A program made the position numbers and the translations under genes. From an uncultured Lachnospiraceae bacterium (GTDB lineage: Bacteria > Bacillota > Clostridia > Lachnospirales > Lachnospiraceae), in contig URPH01000016.1 in assembly GCA_900549665.1 (NCBI GenBank), forward strand, positions 1 to 62,221: a stretch of DNA of 62,221 nucleotides. The letters are read 5' to 3'. The notes beneath the pieces were generated by a model that worked only from the letters and a program-made list of their open reading frames with translations, was not told the origin of the DNA and made no database searches. Shown piece by piece: positions 33,040-41,527 of this stretch (its first letter is position 1; every line of letters begins with the position of its first letter).

Positions 33040-33061
33040 TCGTATTCCTCCTTTTATTTCT

Positions 33062-33090
33062 CATTTAACATTTAACCTAATTGTTAAATG
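33062..33090. promoter_or_regulatory. Operator palindrome for the SdpR-like repressor
   Basis: CATTTAACA (33062-33070), 11 bases, TGTTAAATG (33082-33090). It covers the transcription start and early leader of sdpR-sdpI-CPBP. A further half site TTTAAC lies between the arms. Confidence 0.7.
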
Positions 33091-33091
33091 A

Positions 33092-33120
33092 AGTATAAAA
33101 CAAAAGAATATGTCTGTCAA
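33092..33120 (-). promoter_or_regulatory. Promoter of the sdpR-like operon
   Basis: Minus strand TTGACA (33115-33120), 17-base spacer, TATACT (33092-33097). Start near 33085. The TTGACA lies in the loop and stem of the upstream terminator. Confidence 0.8.
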
Positions 33121-33130
33121 CATATTCTTT
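33103..33130 (-). terminator. Terminator of the lrgAB-GntR-HAD operon
   Basis: AAAGAATATGT pairs perfectly with ACATATTCTTT around a 6-base loop, followed by a T-rich tract (TGTTTTAT). It stands 30 bases after the HAD gene stop and shares its bases with the sdpR promoter -35. Confidence 0.7.
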
Positions 33131-33160
33131 CATACTATTTACAATGCTGATTTAAAATAG

Positions 33161-33811
33161 CTATCCTTCTAATATCTCCGCAATCTCTTCCGGCTTGTGG
33201 ATAACCTTTTGTACACCGATCGATTTTAAAAATTCTTCGGAACGGAAGCCCCATCCAACCATGATGACATCCACATCCGCATTCCGGGCGGTCTGATAAT
33301 CGACATCGGAATCACCGATATAGACAACTTCCTCTCCGGTCATCCCAAAATGCTCCATAACAGAAAATACTCCGTCCGGATACGGCTTTCTCCGCTGCCC
33401 TTCCTTATCGCCTACTGAAAAATCAAATAATCCCGGAAAATAATCGTCACACAGATCCTTGACAGCTGCATCTGCCTTATTGGATACAACAGCTGTTTTG
33501 ATCCCGTTTTCTTTCAGTTTCCTTATTACCTCAGCAATGCCATCGTAAGGTCTTGTCTTGATCGCGCAATGGTCTTTGTAATAATCCATAAAAACGGCAA
33601 AAATCTCGTCTATCTGCTTAGAATCCGTATTCTCTGCCACCGCCCGCTCTACCAGCTTGCGGATCCCGTTGCCGACAAAGCTTCTTATCTCATCAATGGT
33701 ACGCTCCGGCATATGGTACTTTTCCAGACAGTAGTTCATGGTATCGCAAAGATCCTCCAGCGTATTTAAAATCGTACCGTCCATATCAAAAATCGCAGCT
33801 TTATATTTCAT
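33161..33811 (-). CDS. HAD-superfamily phosphatase (phosphoglycolate phosphatase type)
   Basis: A 216-residue HAD-IA hydrolase. Motif I is FDMDGTILNT (nucleophile Asp), motif II VVSNKAD, motif III Lys in RRKPYPDG, motif IV YIGDSDVD. Annotation as phosphoglycolate phosphatase is by family type; true substrate is not proven. Its start overlaps the GntR gene stop by 4 bases (ATGA). It is the last gene of the lrgA-lrgB-GntR operon. Confidence 0.85.
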   Translation of the reverse strand: MKYKAAIFDMDGTILNTLEDLCDTMNYCLEKYHMPERTIDEIRSFVGNGIRKLVERAVAENTDSKQIDEIFAVFMDYYKDHCAIKTRPYDGIAEVIRKLKENGIKTAVVSNKADAAVKDLCDDYFPGLFDFSVGDKEGQRRKPYPDGVFSVMEHFGMTGEEVVYIGDSDVDYQTARNADVDVIMVGWGFRSEEFLKSIGVQKVIHKPEEIAEILEG

Positions 33812-34482
33812 ACAATCAATAACTCCTCTATCAGATTATAATGTTTATCGATCGCCTCATTTACAAGGCTTTCGCTTTTATTTTTAATTCCATTGTAAAT
33901 ATCTTCGTGATACGAAACCAGAATATCTTTGGTCTGTGGATCCGCTTTTTTCAAAACAAGATCGATCCATTCCTGATACACCGTCATGACAGCTCCCATG
34001 ATTGTTGAAAGAAGCTCATTGTGAGCAGCCGTAACAAGCAGCGCATGAAATTCTCTATCTGACCGGACTGGCTGGTCATTTTTCATATTGTTCAGCAAGC
34101 TTTTCATTTCCTTGTCCGCGTCTTCCGATATTCCCTTTTCCAGCAGCAGCATACACACGGTCTTTTCCATTGCCCGGCGAAATTCGCATACGTCCTTTTG
34201 GGTAATGGAGCCGAGTGCCAGCATCACGGTTAAGATCTGGAAAATGGTCTTGTTTGCATCCGCACAGATATAATTGCCGGAGCCCTGCACGCTTTTGACC
34301 ATCCCCATCCCATGCAGGATGCTCAGGGCCTCCCTTGTCGAATTTCTGCCGATATTCAATTCCTGTGCAATGGCACGCTCTGTCGGAAGCTTACTTCCGA
34401 CGGTCAGAGATTTGTTCTGGATCATGCCAAATATATAATCGATGGCTTTTTCATATTCCATCTGCACATCGGTATTTTTCAT
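33808..34482 (-). CDS. GntR-family regulator (FadR/FCD subgroup)
   Basis: A 224-residue regulator with an N-terminal winged helix (GSKLPTERAIAQELNIGRNSTREALSILHGMG) and a C-terminal helical FCD ligand domain (REFHALLVTAAHNEL, SYHEDIYNGI), with the Asp/His residues that commonly bind a metal and a carboxylate ligand. FCD members often sense small organic acids. AGGGGG precedes the ATG. It lies between lrgB and the HAD gene and probably controls this operon. Confidence 0.88.
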   Translation of the reverse strand: MKNTDVQMEYEKAIDYIFGMIQNKSLTVGSKLPTERAIAQELNIGRNSTREALSILHGMGMVKSVQGSGNYICADANKTIFQILTVMLALGSITQKDVCEFRRAMEKTVCMLLLEKGISEDADKEMKSLLNNMKNDQPVRSDREFHALLVTAAHNELLSTIMGAVMTVYQEWIDLVLKKADPQTKDILVSYHEDIYNGIKNKSESLVNEAIDKHYNLIEELLIV

Positions 34483-34527
34483 ATTGCCCCCTTTTATGAT
34501 TGATATTCTGATCCCGGTGCTTTTTGA

Positions 34528-35220
34528 TTATAACAGATGCGCATAGACGGACGCCAGCACAACTGTCAGAAGTCCTGATACGGCAATCGCCAGACTACTC
34601 ATGGCTCCCTCAATCTCTCCGAGCTCCATGGCTTTTGCGGTTCCGATGGCATGGGAGGATGCGCCAAATGCCAGCCCCTTGGAAATCGGCTCTGTGATCT
34701 TAAACACCTTGCAGATCACCTCTCCAAACATATTACCCATAACTCCGGTTATAATGATAACGGCTACCGTAATCGTCACATAGCCGCCGAGCTCTTCGGA
34801 TACACCCATGCCGATCGCGGTTGTTATGGATTTGGGAAGCAGCGTCACATATTCTTCGTGATTCAGTCCGCAGATCAGAGCAAGCACAAATACAGTTGTA
34901 AGGCTTGTAACCGTTCCACCGATCAGTCCGGCTATCACAGCCTTGTGATTCTGCTTTAAAAGCTCCCACTGTTCATAAAGAGGGATTGCCAGACACACGG
35001 TCGCCGGTGTCAGAAACCAGCTCAGGTATTTGGCACCTTCATTGTAGGTATCATAATCAATTTCTCCAAATACGATAACGAAGATGGAAATAATAATGGA
35101 AATAAGCAAAGGATTGAATATGCCGAGTTTAAATTTTTTCTTTAATAAAACACCGATCCCATATGCAAACAGGCTCAGCACAACTCCGGCAAACATAGAC
35201 TCTTCAAAAAAACTATTCAT
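34528..35220 (-). CDS. lrgB: LrgB/CidB/PftB family membrane protein
   Basis: A 230-residue membrane protein with 6-8 helices (LLISIIISIFVIVF, ITVAVIIITGVMGN). With LrgA-type partners it forms a membrane complex first linked to murein hydrolase control and later shown in Bacillus to move pyruvate (PftAB); the plant homologue moves glycolate/glycerate. The ATG at 35220 overlaps the lrgA end by 8 bases and was chosen; the longer frame from 35292 runs inside lrgA. Confidence 0.88.
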   Translation of the reverse strand: MNSFFEESMFAGVVLSLFAYGIGVLLKKKFKLGIFNPLLISIIISIFVIVFGEIDYDTYNEGAKYLSWFLTPATVCLAIPLYEQWELLKQNHKAVIAGLIGGTVTSLTTVFVLALICGLNHEEYVTLLPKSITTAIGMGVSEELGGYVTITVAVIIITGVMGNMFGEVICKVFKITEPISKGLAFGASSHAIGTAKAMELGEIEGAMSSLAIAVSGLLTVVLASVYAHLL

Positions 35221-35578
35221 GGTCTTTTTCATCCTTTCCTTTTCTGATGACCGTCTGCGAAATCCGCCCTGCTGCCACCATGACAGTAACAAGCGTGATC
35301 GTTGTGATCAGAAAAACCGGGACAAGCATGGATTTTAAAACGCCCCAGCTCGTGATCAGACCAACTCCGGCAGGAATAAACATAACCGGCATGATCTCGA
35401 TCATAAACTTTCCTGTCTCGCGTACATCCTCAAGACGGATCGCGCCCGTCATCAGACAGACAAATAAAATTACCATTCCGTAAATACTTGCCGGAATCGC
35501 AAGTGGAATGATGTATTTTAATAATTCACCAATCAATGTGATCAACAGGATCAAAATAATTTGCTTTAAGTACTTCAT
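35213..35578 (-). CDS. lrgA: LrgA/CidA/PftA family holin-like membrane protein
   Basis: A 121-residue protein with four predicted helices, typical of LrgA/CidA. It is the first gene of the operon with lrgB, a GntR regulator and a HAD phosphatase. The start lies only 21 bases after the T-tract of a hairpin. The ribosome site is weak (AAGAGA). Confidence 0.85.
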   Translation of the reverse strand: MKYLKQIILILLITLIGELLKYIIPLAIPASIYGMVILFVCLMTGAIRLEDVRETGKFMIEIMPVMFIPAGVGLITSWGVLKSMLVPVFLITTITLVTVMVAAGRISQTVIRKGKDEKDHE

Positions 35579-35598
35579 CCGTATTTATCTCTTTTCAT

Positions 35599-35630
35599 AA
35601 AAAATTGGTAGCACCAATAAGTGCCACCAA
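35599..35630 (-). terminator. Terminator-like hairpin between feoAB and lrgA
   Basis: TTGGTGGCAC pairs with GTGCTACCAA around TTATTG, followed by six T. It is placed to end the feoAB transcript. It also overlaps the start of the lrgA transcript, which would begin inside its left arm. Confidence 0.8.
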
Positions 35631-35632
35631 CT

Positions 35633-35660
35633 ATTATAGATTTCCTGTGGTTTTTGTCAA
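35633..35660 (-). promoter_or_regulatory. Promoter of the lrgAB operon
   Basis: Minus strand TTGACA (35655-35660), 16-base spacer, TATAAT (35633-35638). Start near 35626, within the left arm of the hairpin 35605-35630. Confidence 0.8.
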
Positions 35661-35731
35661 GACAGGATTTGCCGGATATTTCTTTTTTTGACAGACGGAG
35701 ATTTGCCGGATATTGTTTTTTCGGCTATTGA

Positions 35732-38086
35732 TTAAAACAATGAACCAACCGTATATACTATAAATCCGGCAATCCACGCAACGGTGCACTGTAATGCAAT
35801 AACAGCCAGCGCCCATTTTGTACCAAGTTCTCTTTTGATAGAGGCAACCGCTGCAACACAGGGTGTATACAAAAGGCAGAATACCAACAGTGCTGCAGCC
35901 GCAGCCGGACTGATCAGGGCAAGCAGCGCATCTGTTGATTTAAACAGGACGGACAACGTGGAAACCACACTTTCTTTTGCTATAAATCCGCTGATCAGGG
36001 CTGTAGATATCCGCCAGTCGCCAAATCCGAGCGGCTTGAAAACCGGAGCAATCCATCCGGCGACCACTGCCAGTATACTTTCTCTTGAATCGACCACGAC
36101 ACTTAAGTTGGGACTAAAGGTCTGTAAAAACCAGATCACGATCGTTGCCAGGAAAATAACGGTAAAGGCCTTCATCAAAAAGTCCTTGGCCTTTTCCCAC
36201 AAAAGCTGGGCCACATTTTTTACACCGGGCATACGGTAATTGGGAAGCTCCATAACAAACGGAACCGCTTCTCCCTTAAATGCCGTATGCTTTAAGATCG
36301 TTGCCATCAGAATACCGGTTATAATACCGGTAAAATACAAGATAACCATGACAAGTCCTGCCTGTCCCGGGAAAAAGGCACCGGCAAAAAAGCCATAGAT
36401 CGGAAGCTTTGCCGTACAGCTCATAAACGGAACCATCATGATCGTCATTTTGCGGTCCCTTTCAGACGGAAGAGTACGACTTGCCATAACGCCCGGAACA
36501 GAACAGCCGAATCCGATCAGCATCGGTACGATACTCCTGCCGGAAAGCCCGATCCTCCTTAAAAGCTTATCCATAACAAATGCGACACGCGCCATGTATC
36601 CGGTATCTTCCAGCAAAGACAGAAACAAGAATAAGGTCACAATAATCGGCAGAAAGCTGACAACACTTCCCACACCGTTAAAAATACCATCCAGAATCAG
36701 TGACTGTATCACTGCATTGACATTTACCGCTTCCATTCCCTGTGCGACATATACAGTAAGCCTGTCAATCAGCATGGCAAGCAGATCCTGAAGTCCCTTT
36801 CCGATCACATGAAAGGTCAGATAAAAAATAAGTGCCATGATGCCGACAAAAGCGGGAATTGCCGTATACTTTCCGGTCAGAAACCGGTCAATCCTGCGGC
36901 TCCTTTCGCGTTCTTTACTCTCATGAGGCTTTACTACACAGGCGCCGACCAGCTTTTTGATAAAAGCAAAACGCATGTCGGCAATTGCCGCTGCCCGGTC
37001 CATGCCTCTCTCTTCCTCCATCTGACAGATAATATGCTCTATCATTTCTTTTTCATTTTGAGAAAGCTCCAGTCTGTCCAACACCCGTCTGTCACCCTCA
37101 ACGAGCTTGGTTGCAGCGAACCGGACCGGAATCCGGGCTGCCTGTGCATGATCCTCGATCAGATGCATAATACCGTGCAGGCATCGGTGAACAGCACCGT
37201 TATAATCCTTTTCATCACAAAAATCCATTCTGCCGGGATGCTCCTGATATTTGGCAACATGAAGCGCATGGTTGACCAACTCATCAATACCTTCATTTTT
37301 GGCAGCAGAAATCGGCACAACCGGAATACCAAGCAGTGATTCCATTTCATTGATATCCACAGTACCGCCGTTTCCGCGTACCTCATCCATCATATTGAGA
37401 GCTAACACCATCGGAACATTCAATTCCATCAACTGCATCGTCAGATACAGATTTCTTTCAATATTGGTTGCATCGACAATGTTGATGATTCCTTCCGGAT
37501 GTTCATCCAATATATACTGTCTTGATACAATCTCTTCACTTGTATATGGAGAAAGCGAATAAATACCGGGCAGGTCGACAACCTCCGTCAATTCATTTCC
37601 CCTGATACATCCACTCTTCCTGTCAACCGTAACACCCGGGAAATTTCCAACGTGCTGATTGGAACCGGTCAGCTGATTAAACAAGGTGGTTTTTCCGCAA
37701 TTCTGGTTGCCGGCAAGGGCAAAATGCATTTTGGTCCCCTCTTCAAGCGGGTGCTCATCTGCCTTGACATGATATCTGCCGCCTTCACCAAGACCGGGGT
37801 GTTCTTTTGTGGATTTTCCTCTGGATCCTCCGGCTCTGCCATCACAGTCACCCTCCTGTGCGGCAGCTTCCCTCACTTCAATCTCCTTTGCCTCATCCAG
37901 ACGCAGGGTCAGTTCATATCCGTGAATCCGCACTTCCATGGGATCACCCATTGGCGCATATTTTTCAATCCTGATCTCAGCACCCGGCAGCACACCCATA
38001 TCCAGGAAATGCTGTCTCAAAGCTCCTTCTCCACCAACCTTTGTGATAACCGCGGGCTGTCCGATCTTCAATTCTTTCAGTGTCAT
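35732..38086 (-). CDS. feoB: Ferrous iron transporter: FeoA-FeoB fusion
   Basis: A 784-residue inner-membrane Fe2+ uptake protein. Residues 1-72 are a FeoA (SH3-like) domain, then a charged linker (~73-118), then the FeoB GTPase with G1 GNQNCGKTT (126-134), the FPGVTVDRK switch and DLPGIYSL (G3), then two Gate-type membrane halves (~390-784) with GCSVPG and CTAKLP. Usually FeoA and FeoB are separate; this is a natural fusion. AGAGGT precedes the ATG. A 7+7+7 palindrome lies 49-69 bases upstream of the start and is a candidate iron-regulator site. Confidence 0.93.
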   Translation of the reverse strand: MTLKELKIGQPAVITKVGGEGALRQHFLDMGVLPGAEIRIEKYAPMGDPMEVRIHGYELTLRLDEAKEIEVREAAAQEGDCDGRAGGSRGKSTKEHPGLGEGGRYHVKADEHPLEEGTKMHFALAGNQNCGKTTLFNQLTGSNQHVGNFPGVTVDRKSGCIRGNELTEVVDLPGIYSLSPYTSEEIVSRQYILDEHPEGIINIVDATNIERNLYLTMQLMELNVPMVLALNMMDEVRGNGGTVDINEMESLLGIPVVPISAAKNEGIDELVNHALHVAKYQEHPGRMDFCDEKDYNGAVHRCLHGIMHLIEDHAQAARIPVRFAATKLVEGDRRVLDRLELSQNEKEMIEHIICQMEEERGMDRAAAIADMRFAFIKKLVGACVVKPHESKERERSRRIDRFLTGKYTAIPAFVGIMALIFYLTFHVIGKGLQDLLAMLIDRLTVYVAQGMEAVNVNAVIQSLILDGIFNGVGSVVSFLPIIVTLFLFLSLLEDTGYMARVAFVMDKLLRRIGLSGRSIVPMLIGFGCSVPGVMASRTLPSERDRKMTIMMVPFMSCTAKLPIYGFFAGAFFPGQAGLVMVILYFTGIITGILMATILKHTAFKGEAVPFVMELPNYRMPGVKNVAQLLWEKAKDFLMKAFTVIFLATIVIWFLQTFSPNLSVVVDSRESILAVVAGWIAPVFKPLGFGDWRISTALISGFIAKESVVSTLSVLFKSTDALLALISPAAAAALLVFCLLYTPCVAAVASIKRELGTKWALAVIALQCTVAWIAGFIVYTVGSLF

Positions 38087-38134
38087 AAAACATCAACCTC
38101 TTCTATGTATAACCTACAGGATTTTTCTTTAACT

Positions 38135-38155
38135 GATAAAAAATATCATTTTATC
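38135..38155. promoter_or_regulatory. Candidate iron box upstream of feoAB
   Basis: GATAAAA, 7 bases, TTTTATC, an inverted repeat with GATA-type half sites loosely like Fur boxes. It lies just upstream of the feoAB start region. No clean -35/-10 pair was found, so its position relative to the promoter is uncertain. Confidence 0.4.
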
Positions 38156-38191
38156 TCCCATATCATATCACATAGTTTTTTAAAAAACACC

Positions 38192-38227
38192 AAAAAAAGA
38201 AAACCCATATAAAATATATGAGTTTTC
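38192..38227 (-). terminator. Terminator of the zinc-ribbon gene
   Basis: GAAAACTCATATA pairs with TATATGGGTTTTC with one or two G-T pairs, followed by seven T. It lies about 30 bases after the stop, before feoAB. Confidence 0.75.
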
Positions 38228-38255
38228 AGCCTGTAGTTGTTGTCTGATATACGAT

Positions 38256-39044
38256 TTACCAGTCACTGTCCCAGTCACCGCCGCCGCTGTCCCAGCTGTC
38301 CCCGGAATCCCAGGTACTGTCGCTGTCCCAGTCGCTGTCATTGTCCTGATTGCTTTCCCAGGTCTGGTAGTATGAGGTATCCTCAAAATCAGATGTACCA
38401 TAGTCTATGTTGTAGGAATCGGATTCGTAATAGTCTTTGCTGTTTGATCTAAGTTCATCATCAACAGTCGTAGGATTCCAATCGGTATCATAAGAATCAT
38501 ATATATACCAGTCACCGTCCAGATAATAATAATGGTCATCCTGATAAGAATAGTATCCCTTGGACGGTCCGAATATGCCCATGACCGCAATTGCAACTAT
38601 AACAATAAAAATGCCGCCACTGATAATTGTCGATATGATGTTTCCGGAGGAAGAAGATGACCCCTGCTTTTTATGGTTGTTGCTCTTCTGCTCTGCAATA
38701 CGCTCCTTGAGCTTCTGATACAGCTCGTGGACTGCATAAGCCTCATCCTTGCCTTCATAACGCACGGCACGGCTGCCATCCGCTTTGTTTTTGTAGACAA
38801 TAAAGAGGTCGCCCTCCTGATAAATACCAAAGGCTTTCGGCTCTTTTGTATTGACACCGATAAAGAATCTCGTTACACTCTGCGGTGGTAGATTATGATC
38901 CTCATACCATTTTTTTAATTCCTCGATGGTCTGGGGAGTATTGTTGCTCTGCCGTTTGAAATGCGGATTTTTGGCACCACAGTGCGGGCAGTTTTCGTCG
39001 GTATCCGACATATACTCCTGACAAAATTCACATGTAATTTTCAT
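38256..39044 (-). CDS. Zinc-ribbon membrane protein with Asp/Ser/Trp-rich tail
   Basis: A 262-residue protein of unknown function. Residues 5-22 hold CEFC and CPHC, a zinc ribbon. A soluble region follows (30-120), then a Ser-rich stretch, one membrane helix (~136-158, IISGGIFIVIVAIAVMGIF), and a tail of about 100 residues rich in Asp, Tyr, Ser and Trp, ending in DSW/DSD repeats. The tail is strongly acidic and should be outside if the N-terminus is inside. AAAGGGG precedes the start. It has its own terminator. The acidic tail could bind cations, but this is a guess. Confidence 0.6.
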   Translation of the reverse strand: MKITCEFCQEYMSDTDENCPHCGAKNPHFKRQSNNTPQTIEELKKWYEDHNLPPQSVTRFFIGVNTKEPKAFGIYQEGDLFIVYKNKADGSRAVRYEGKDEAYAVHELYQKLKERIAEQKSNNHKKQGSSSSSGNIISTIISGGIFIVIVAIAVMGIFGPSKGYYSYQDDHYYYLDGDWYIYDSYDTDWNPTTVDDELRSNSKDYYESDSYNIDYGTSDFEDTSYYQTWESNQDNDSDWDSDSTWDSGDSWDSGGGDWDSDW

Positions 39045-39075
39045 TAAATTCCCCTTTCATATAAACTTACACAAC

Positions 39076-39105
39076 AAAAAGCCCTTATAATAAAGATTAT
39101 AAGGC
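39076..39105 (-). terminator. Terminator of the ligase-iorAB operon
   Basis: CCTTATAAT pairs with ATTATAAGG around CTTT, followed by CTTTTT. It lies about 80 bases after the iorB stop. Confidence 0.85.
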
Positions 39106-39182
39106 AACCCAGCACTTTCTTTCAACCCGCGAATCAAAAAGATATCAGAGAAAATGCCGGATGCTTACTTTCCCTTTAAAAC

Positions 39183-39758
39183 TTATGCATTCCTTCCCAG
39201 TTCAAATGCTTTTTTGTTTAATTCCAAAAACCTGGGCGGTACATTGGCAGCGATTGCTTCCTGCCATTTTTCATCGCTGATCTCCGGAAAATATACGGAC
39301 AAGCGACCCATAAGAGCAATATTGACAGCCTTGGAGGAACCCGCTTCATTGGCCAGTGCAAGGAAATCCCTGGCATCGACATCGGCACCGGCAGCCTGCA
39401 TTTTTTCAACCAGATTGTCCGGATAAACCTTTGCTCCGGTAATAACCGGCATAGGTTCCATTTCCTGTGTATTAACAATCATTTTTCCGCCCGGCTTTAA
39501 GTACTCCAGCCATCTGGCTGCCTCCAGCTTTTCAAAGGACAAAATAACATCTGCCTCTCCCTTGTCAATGACCGGAGAGTATACCTTTTCTCCATAACGC
39601 ACATAGGTCACAACACTTCCGCCTCGCTGGCTCATGCCATGTACCTCAGATACCTTTACATCATATCCCTGATTTAACAAAACATAACCAAGCATTTTGC
39701 TTGCAAGCAGGGTGCCCTGTCCACCGACACCGACGATCATGATATTTTTTGTACTCAT
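39183..39758 (-). CDS. iorB: Indolepyruvate:ferredoxin oxidoreductase, beta subunit
   Basis: A 191-residue subunit of the archaeal/clostridial-type Ior, with the nucleotide-like block GVGGQGTLLASKMLG at the N-terminus and GMSQRGGSV, conserved in the gamma-type domain of 2-oxoacid oxidoreductases. With IorA it converts aryl pyruvates (indolepyruvate, phenylpyruvate) to aryl-acetyl-CoA, CO2 and reduced ferredoxin. The ATG overlaps the iorA stop (TAATG), with GGGGAGG inside the end of iorA. Confidence 0.92.
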   Translation of the reverse strand: MSTKNIMIVGVGGQGTLLASKMLGYVLLNQGYDVKVSEVHGMSQRGGSVVTYVRYGEKVYSPVIDKGEADVILSFEKLEAARWLEYLKPGGKMIVNTQEMEPMPVITGAKVYPDNLVEKMQAAGADVDARDFLALANEAGSSKAVNIALMGRLSVYFPEISDEKWQEAIAANVPPRFLELNKKAFELGRNA

Positions 39759-41500
39759 TATGCTTCCTCCCCGTCATACTGTGGCAATGCCTTGAATTTG
39801 CACATCTGTGAGCAGACCTTGCAGCCAATACAAAGCGTTGCATCGATCTGTACCTTGCCGTTTTGTACTGAAATAGCAGGACAGCCAATCTTCATGCAGG
39901 CCTTGCAGCCGACGCATTTGTCCTTGTTGACCTCAATCGGCGGCTTGTGTACCGTACCCTTGATCATAACGCAGGGACGACGGCTGATGATGATAGAAGG
40001 CTCCTCAGCCTCAAGCTCTTCCAGTAAAGCAGTTTCTACTTCCGCCATATTGTATGGATCTACCACACGGATCCGGCGATAGCCAAGTGCCTTGCAAAGT
40101 GCCTCTAAATCCACCTTTCCTGCCGGCTCACCACGAAGGTTTTTACCTGTTGTGGGGTTTTGCTGATGACCTGTCATACCGGTAATGGAATTATCCAGAA
40201 TGATCACTGTGGAATTGGTCATATTGTAAGAAATATCGGTAATGCCGGTAATACCGGAATGAATAAAGGTCGAGTCACCGATCACGCCGACACTCTTCTT
40301 TTCACCTTCCTTGCCCATGGCCTTGTTGAAGCCATGAAGTCCGGAGCAGGATGCGCCCATGCAGACATTCAGGTCCATGGAATTGAGTGGCGCGATCGCT
40401 CCAAGTGTATAACATCCGATATCACCATATACCATGATATTATGTTTCTTTAAGACATAAAAGACACCTCTGTGCGGGCAGCCGGCACACATAACCGGAG
40501 GTCTTAACGGAATTTCATCCTCTAATTTGACACTTGGTACGGTTTCCATACCAAGACAGCTGCGGATCAGATTCTGTGAAAATTCTCCGCAGATCGGGAA
40601 GGTATCTTTTCCGACAACGGAAAGTCCCAGCTTGCGGCAGTGATTCTCGATAAACGGATCCAGCTCTTCCAGGACGATCAGCTTATCAACCTTTTCCGCA
40701 AAATCAAGGATCAGCTTTTCGGGAAGGGGATAGATCATACCCAGCTTCAAAATGCTGGCTTTCTCCCCGAAAATTTCCTTTGCATACTGATATGATGTGG
40801 AAGATGTGATAATACCGACAGAGGTATCACCCATCTCAACACGGTTGAAGTCACAGTCCTCTGCCAGCGCGATCAAATCTTTGGTACGTTTCTCCACACG
40901 GACATGCGCATTGCGGGAATTGGCAGTCATCATGACCTTTGTAGGATCCTTGACATAAGGAACCTGTGCGGGCACTACGCGCTCACCGGTCTCAACAACA
41001 CTCTGGGAGTGGGCAACGCGGGTGCAGGTCTTGATCAATACCGGAGTATTGTATTTTTCTGACAGTTCAAATGCTTTTTTTGTAAATAAAATACACTCTT
41101 CCGAATCGGAAGGCTCTAACATCGGTACCTTGGCAGCCTCCGCGTAGTGTCTGGAATCCTGCTCATTCTGTGATGAATGCATTCCGGGATCATCTGCAAC
41201 ACAGATAACCAGACCTGCATTCAGGCCCTGATACGAAATCGTAAATAAGGGGTCTGCGGCAACATTTAAGCCAACGTGCTTCATGGCACTTGCACTTCTC
41301 ACACCACCGAGAGTAGCCCCGTGTGCTGCTTCCAGCGCAACCTTTTCGTTGGGAGCCCATTCACAGTAAATCTCATCGTATTTTGCGGCTTCCTCTGTAA
41401 TTTCCGTACTCGGTGTACCCGGATAGCTGGATATTACCTTGCATCCGGCCTCATACAGACCTCTGGCAATCGCTTTATTGCCAAGCATCAGTTCTTTCAT
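39758..41500 (-). CDS. iorA: Indolepyruvate:ferredoxin oxidoreductase, alpha subunit
   Basis: A 580-residue thiamine diphosphate enzyme. The N-terminal pyrimidine-binding domain has SSYPGTPSTEI; the ThDP-binding region includes GDIGCYTLG and GDSTFIHSG. Two [4Fe-4S] ferredoxin motifs end the protein (CVGCKACMKIGC, CIGCKVCSQMC). Electrons go to ferredoxin. GGAGG precedes the ATG, 27 bases after the acyl-CoA ligase. Length is normal. Confidence 0.95.
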   Translation of the reverse strand: MKELMLGNKAIARGLYEAGCKVISSYPGTPSTEITEEAAKYDEIYCEWAPNEKVALEAAHGATLGGVRSASAMKHVGLNVAADPLFTISYQGLNAGLVICVADDPGMHSSQNEQDSRHYAEAAKVPMLEPSDSEECILFTKKAFELSEKYNTPVLIKTCTRVAHSQSVVETGERVVPAQVPYVKDPTKVMMTANSRNAHVRVEKRTKDLIALAEDCDFNRVEMGDTSVGIITSSTSYQYAKEIFGEKASILKLGMIYPLPEKLILDFAEKVDKLIVLEELDPFIENHCRKLGLSVVGKDTFPICGEFSQNLIRSCLGMETVPSVKLEDEIPLRPPVMCAGCPHRGVFYVLKKHNIMVYGDIGCYTLGAIAPLNSMDLNVCMGASCSGLHGFNKAMGKEGEKKSVGVIGDSTFIHSGITGITDISYNMTNSTVIILDNSITGMTGHQQNPTTGKNLRGEPAGKVDLEALCKALGYRRIRVVDPYNMAEVETALLEELEAEEPSIIISRRPCVMIKGTVHKPPIEVNKDKCVGCKACMKIGCPAISVQNGKVQIDATLCIGCKVCSQMCKFKALPQYDGEEA

Positions 41501-41527
41501 TGATTTTCCTCCAAATATATCTGTAAA

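Noticed and set aside
35668..35715. Two copies of GATTTGCCGGATATT as an operator
   Set aside because: The direct repeat is real but short, lies upstream of the lrgA -35, and has no symmetry; kept as a note only.
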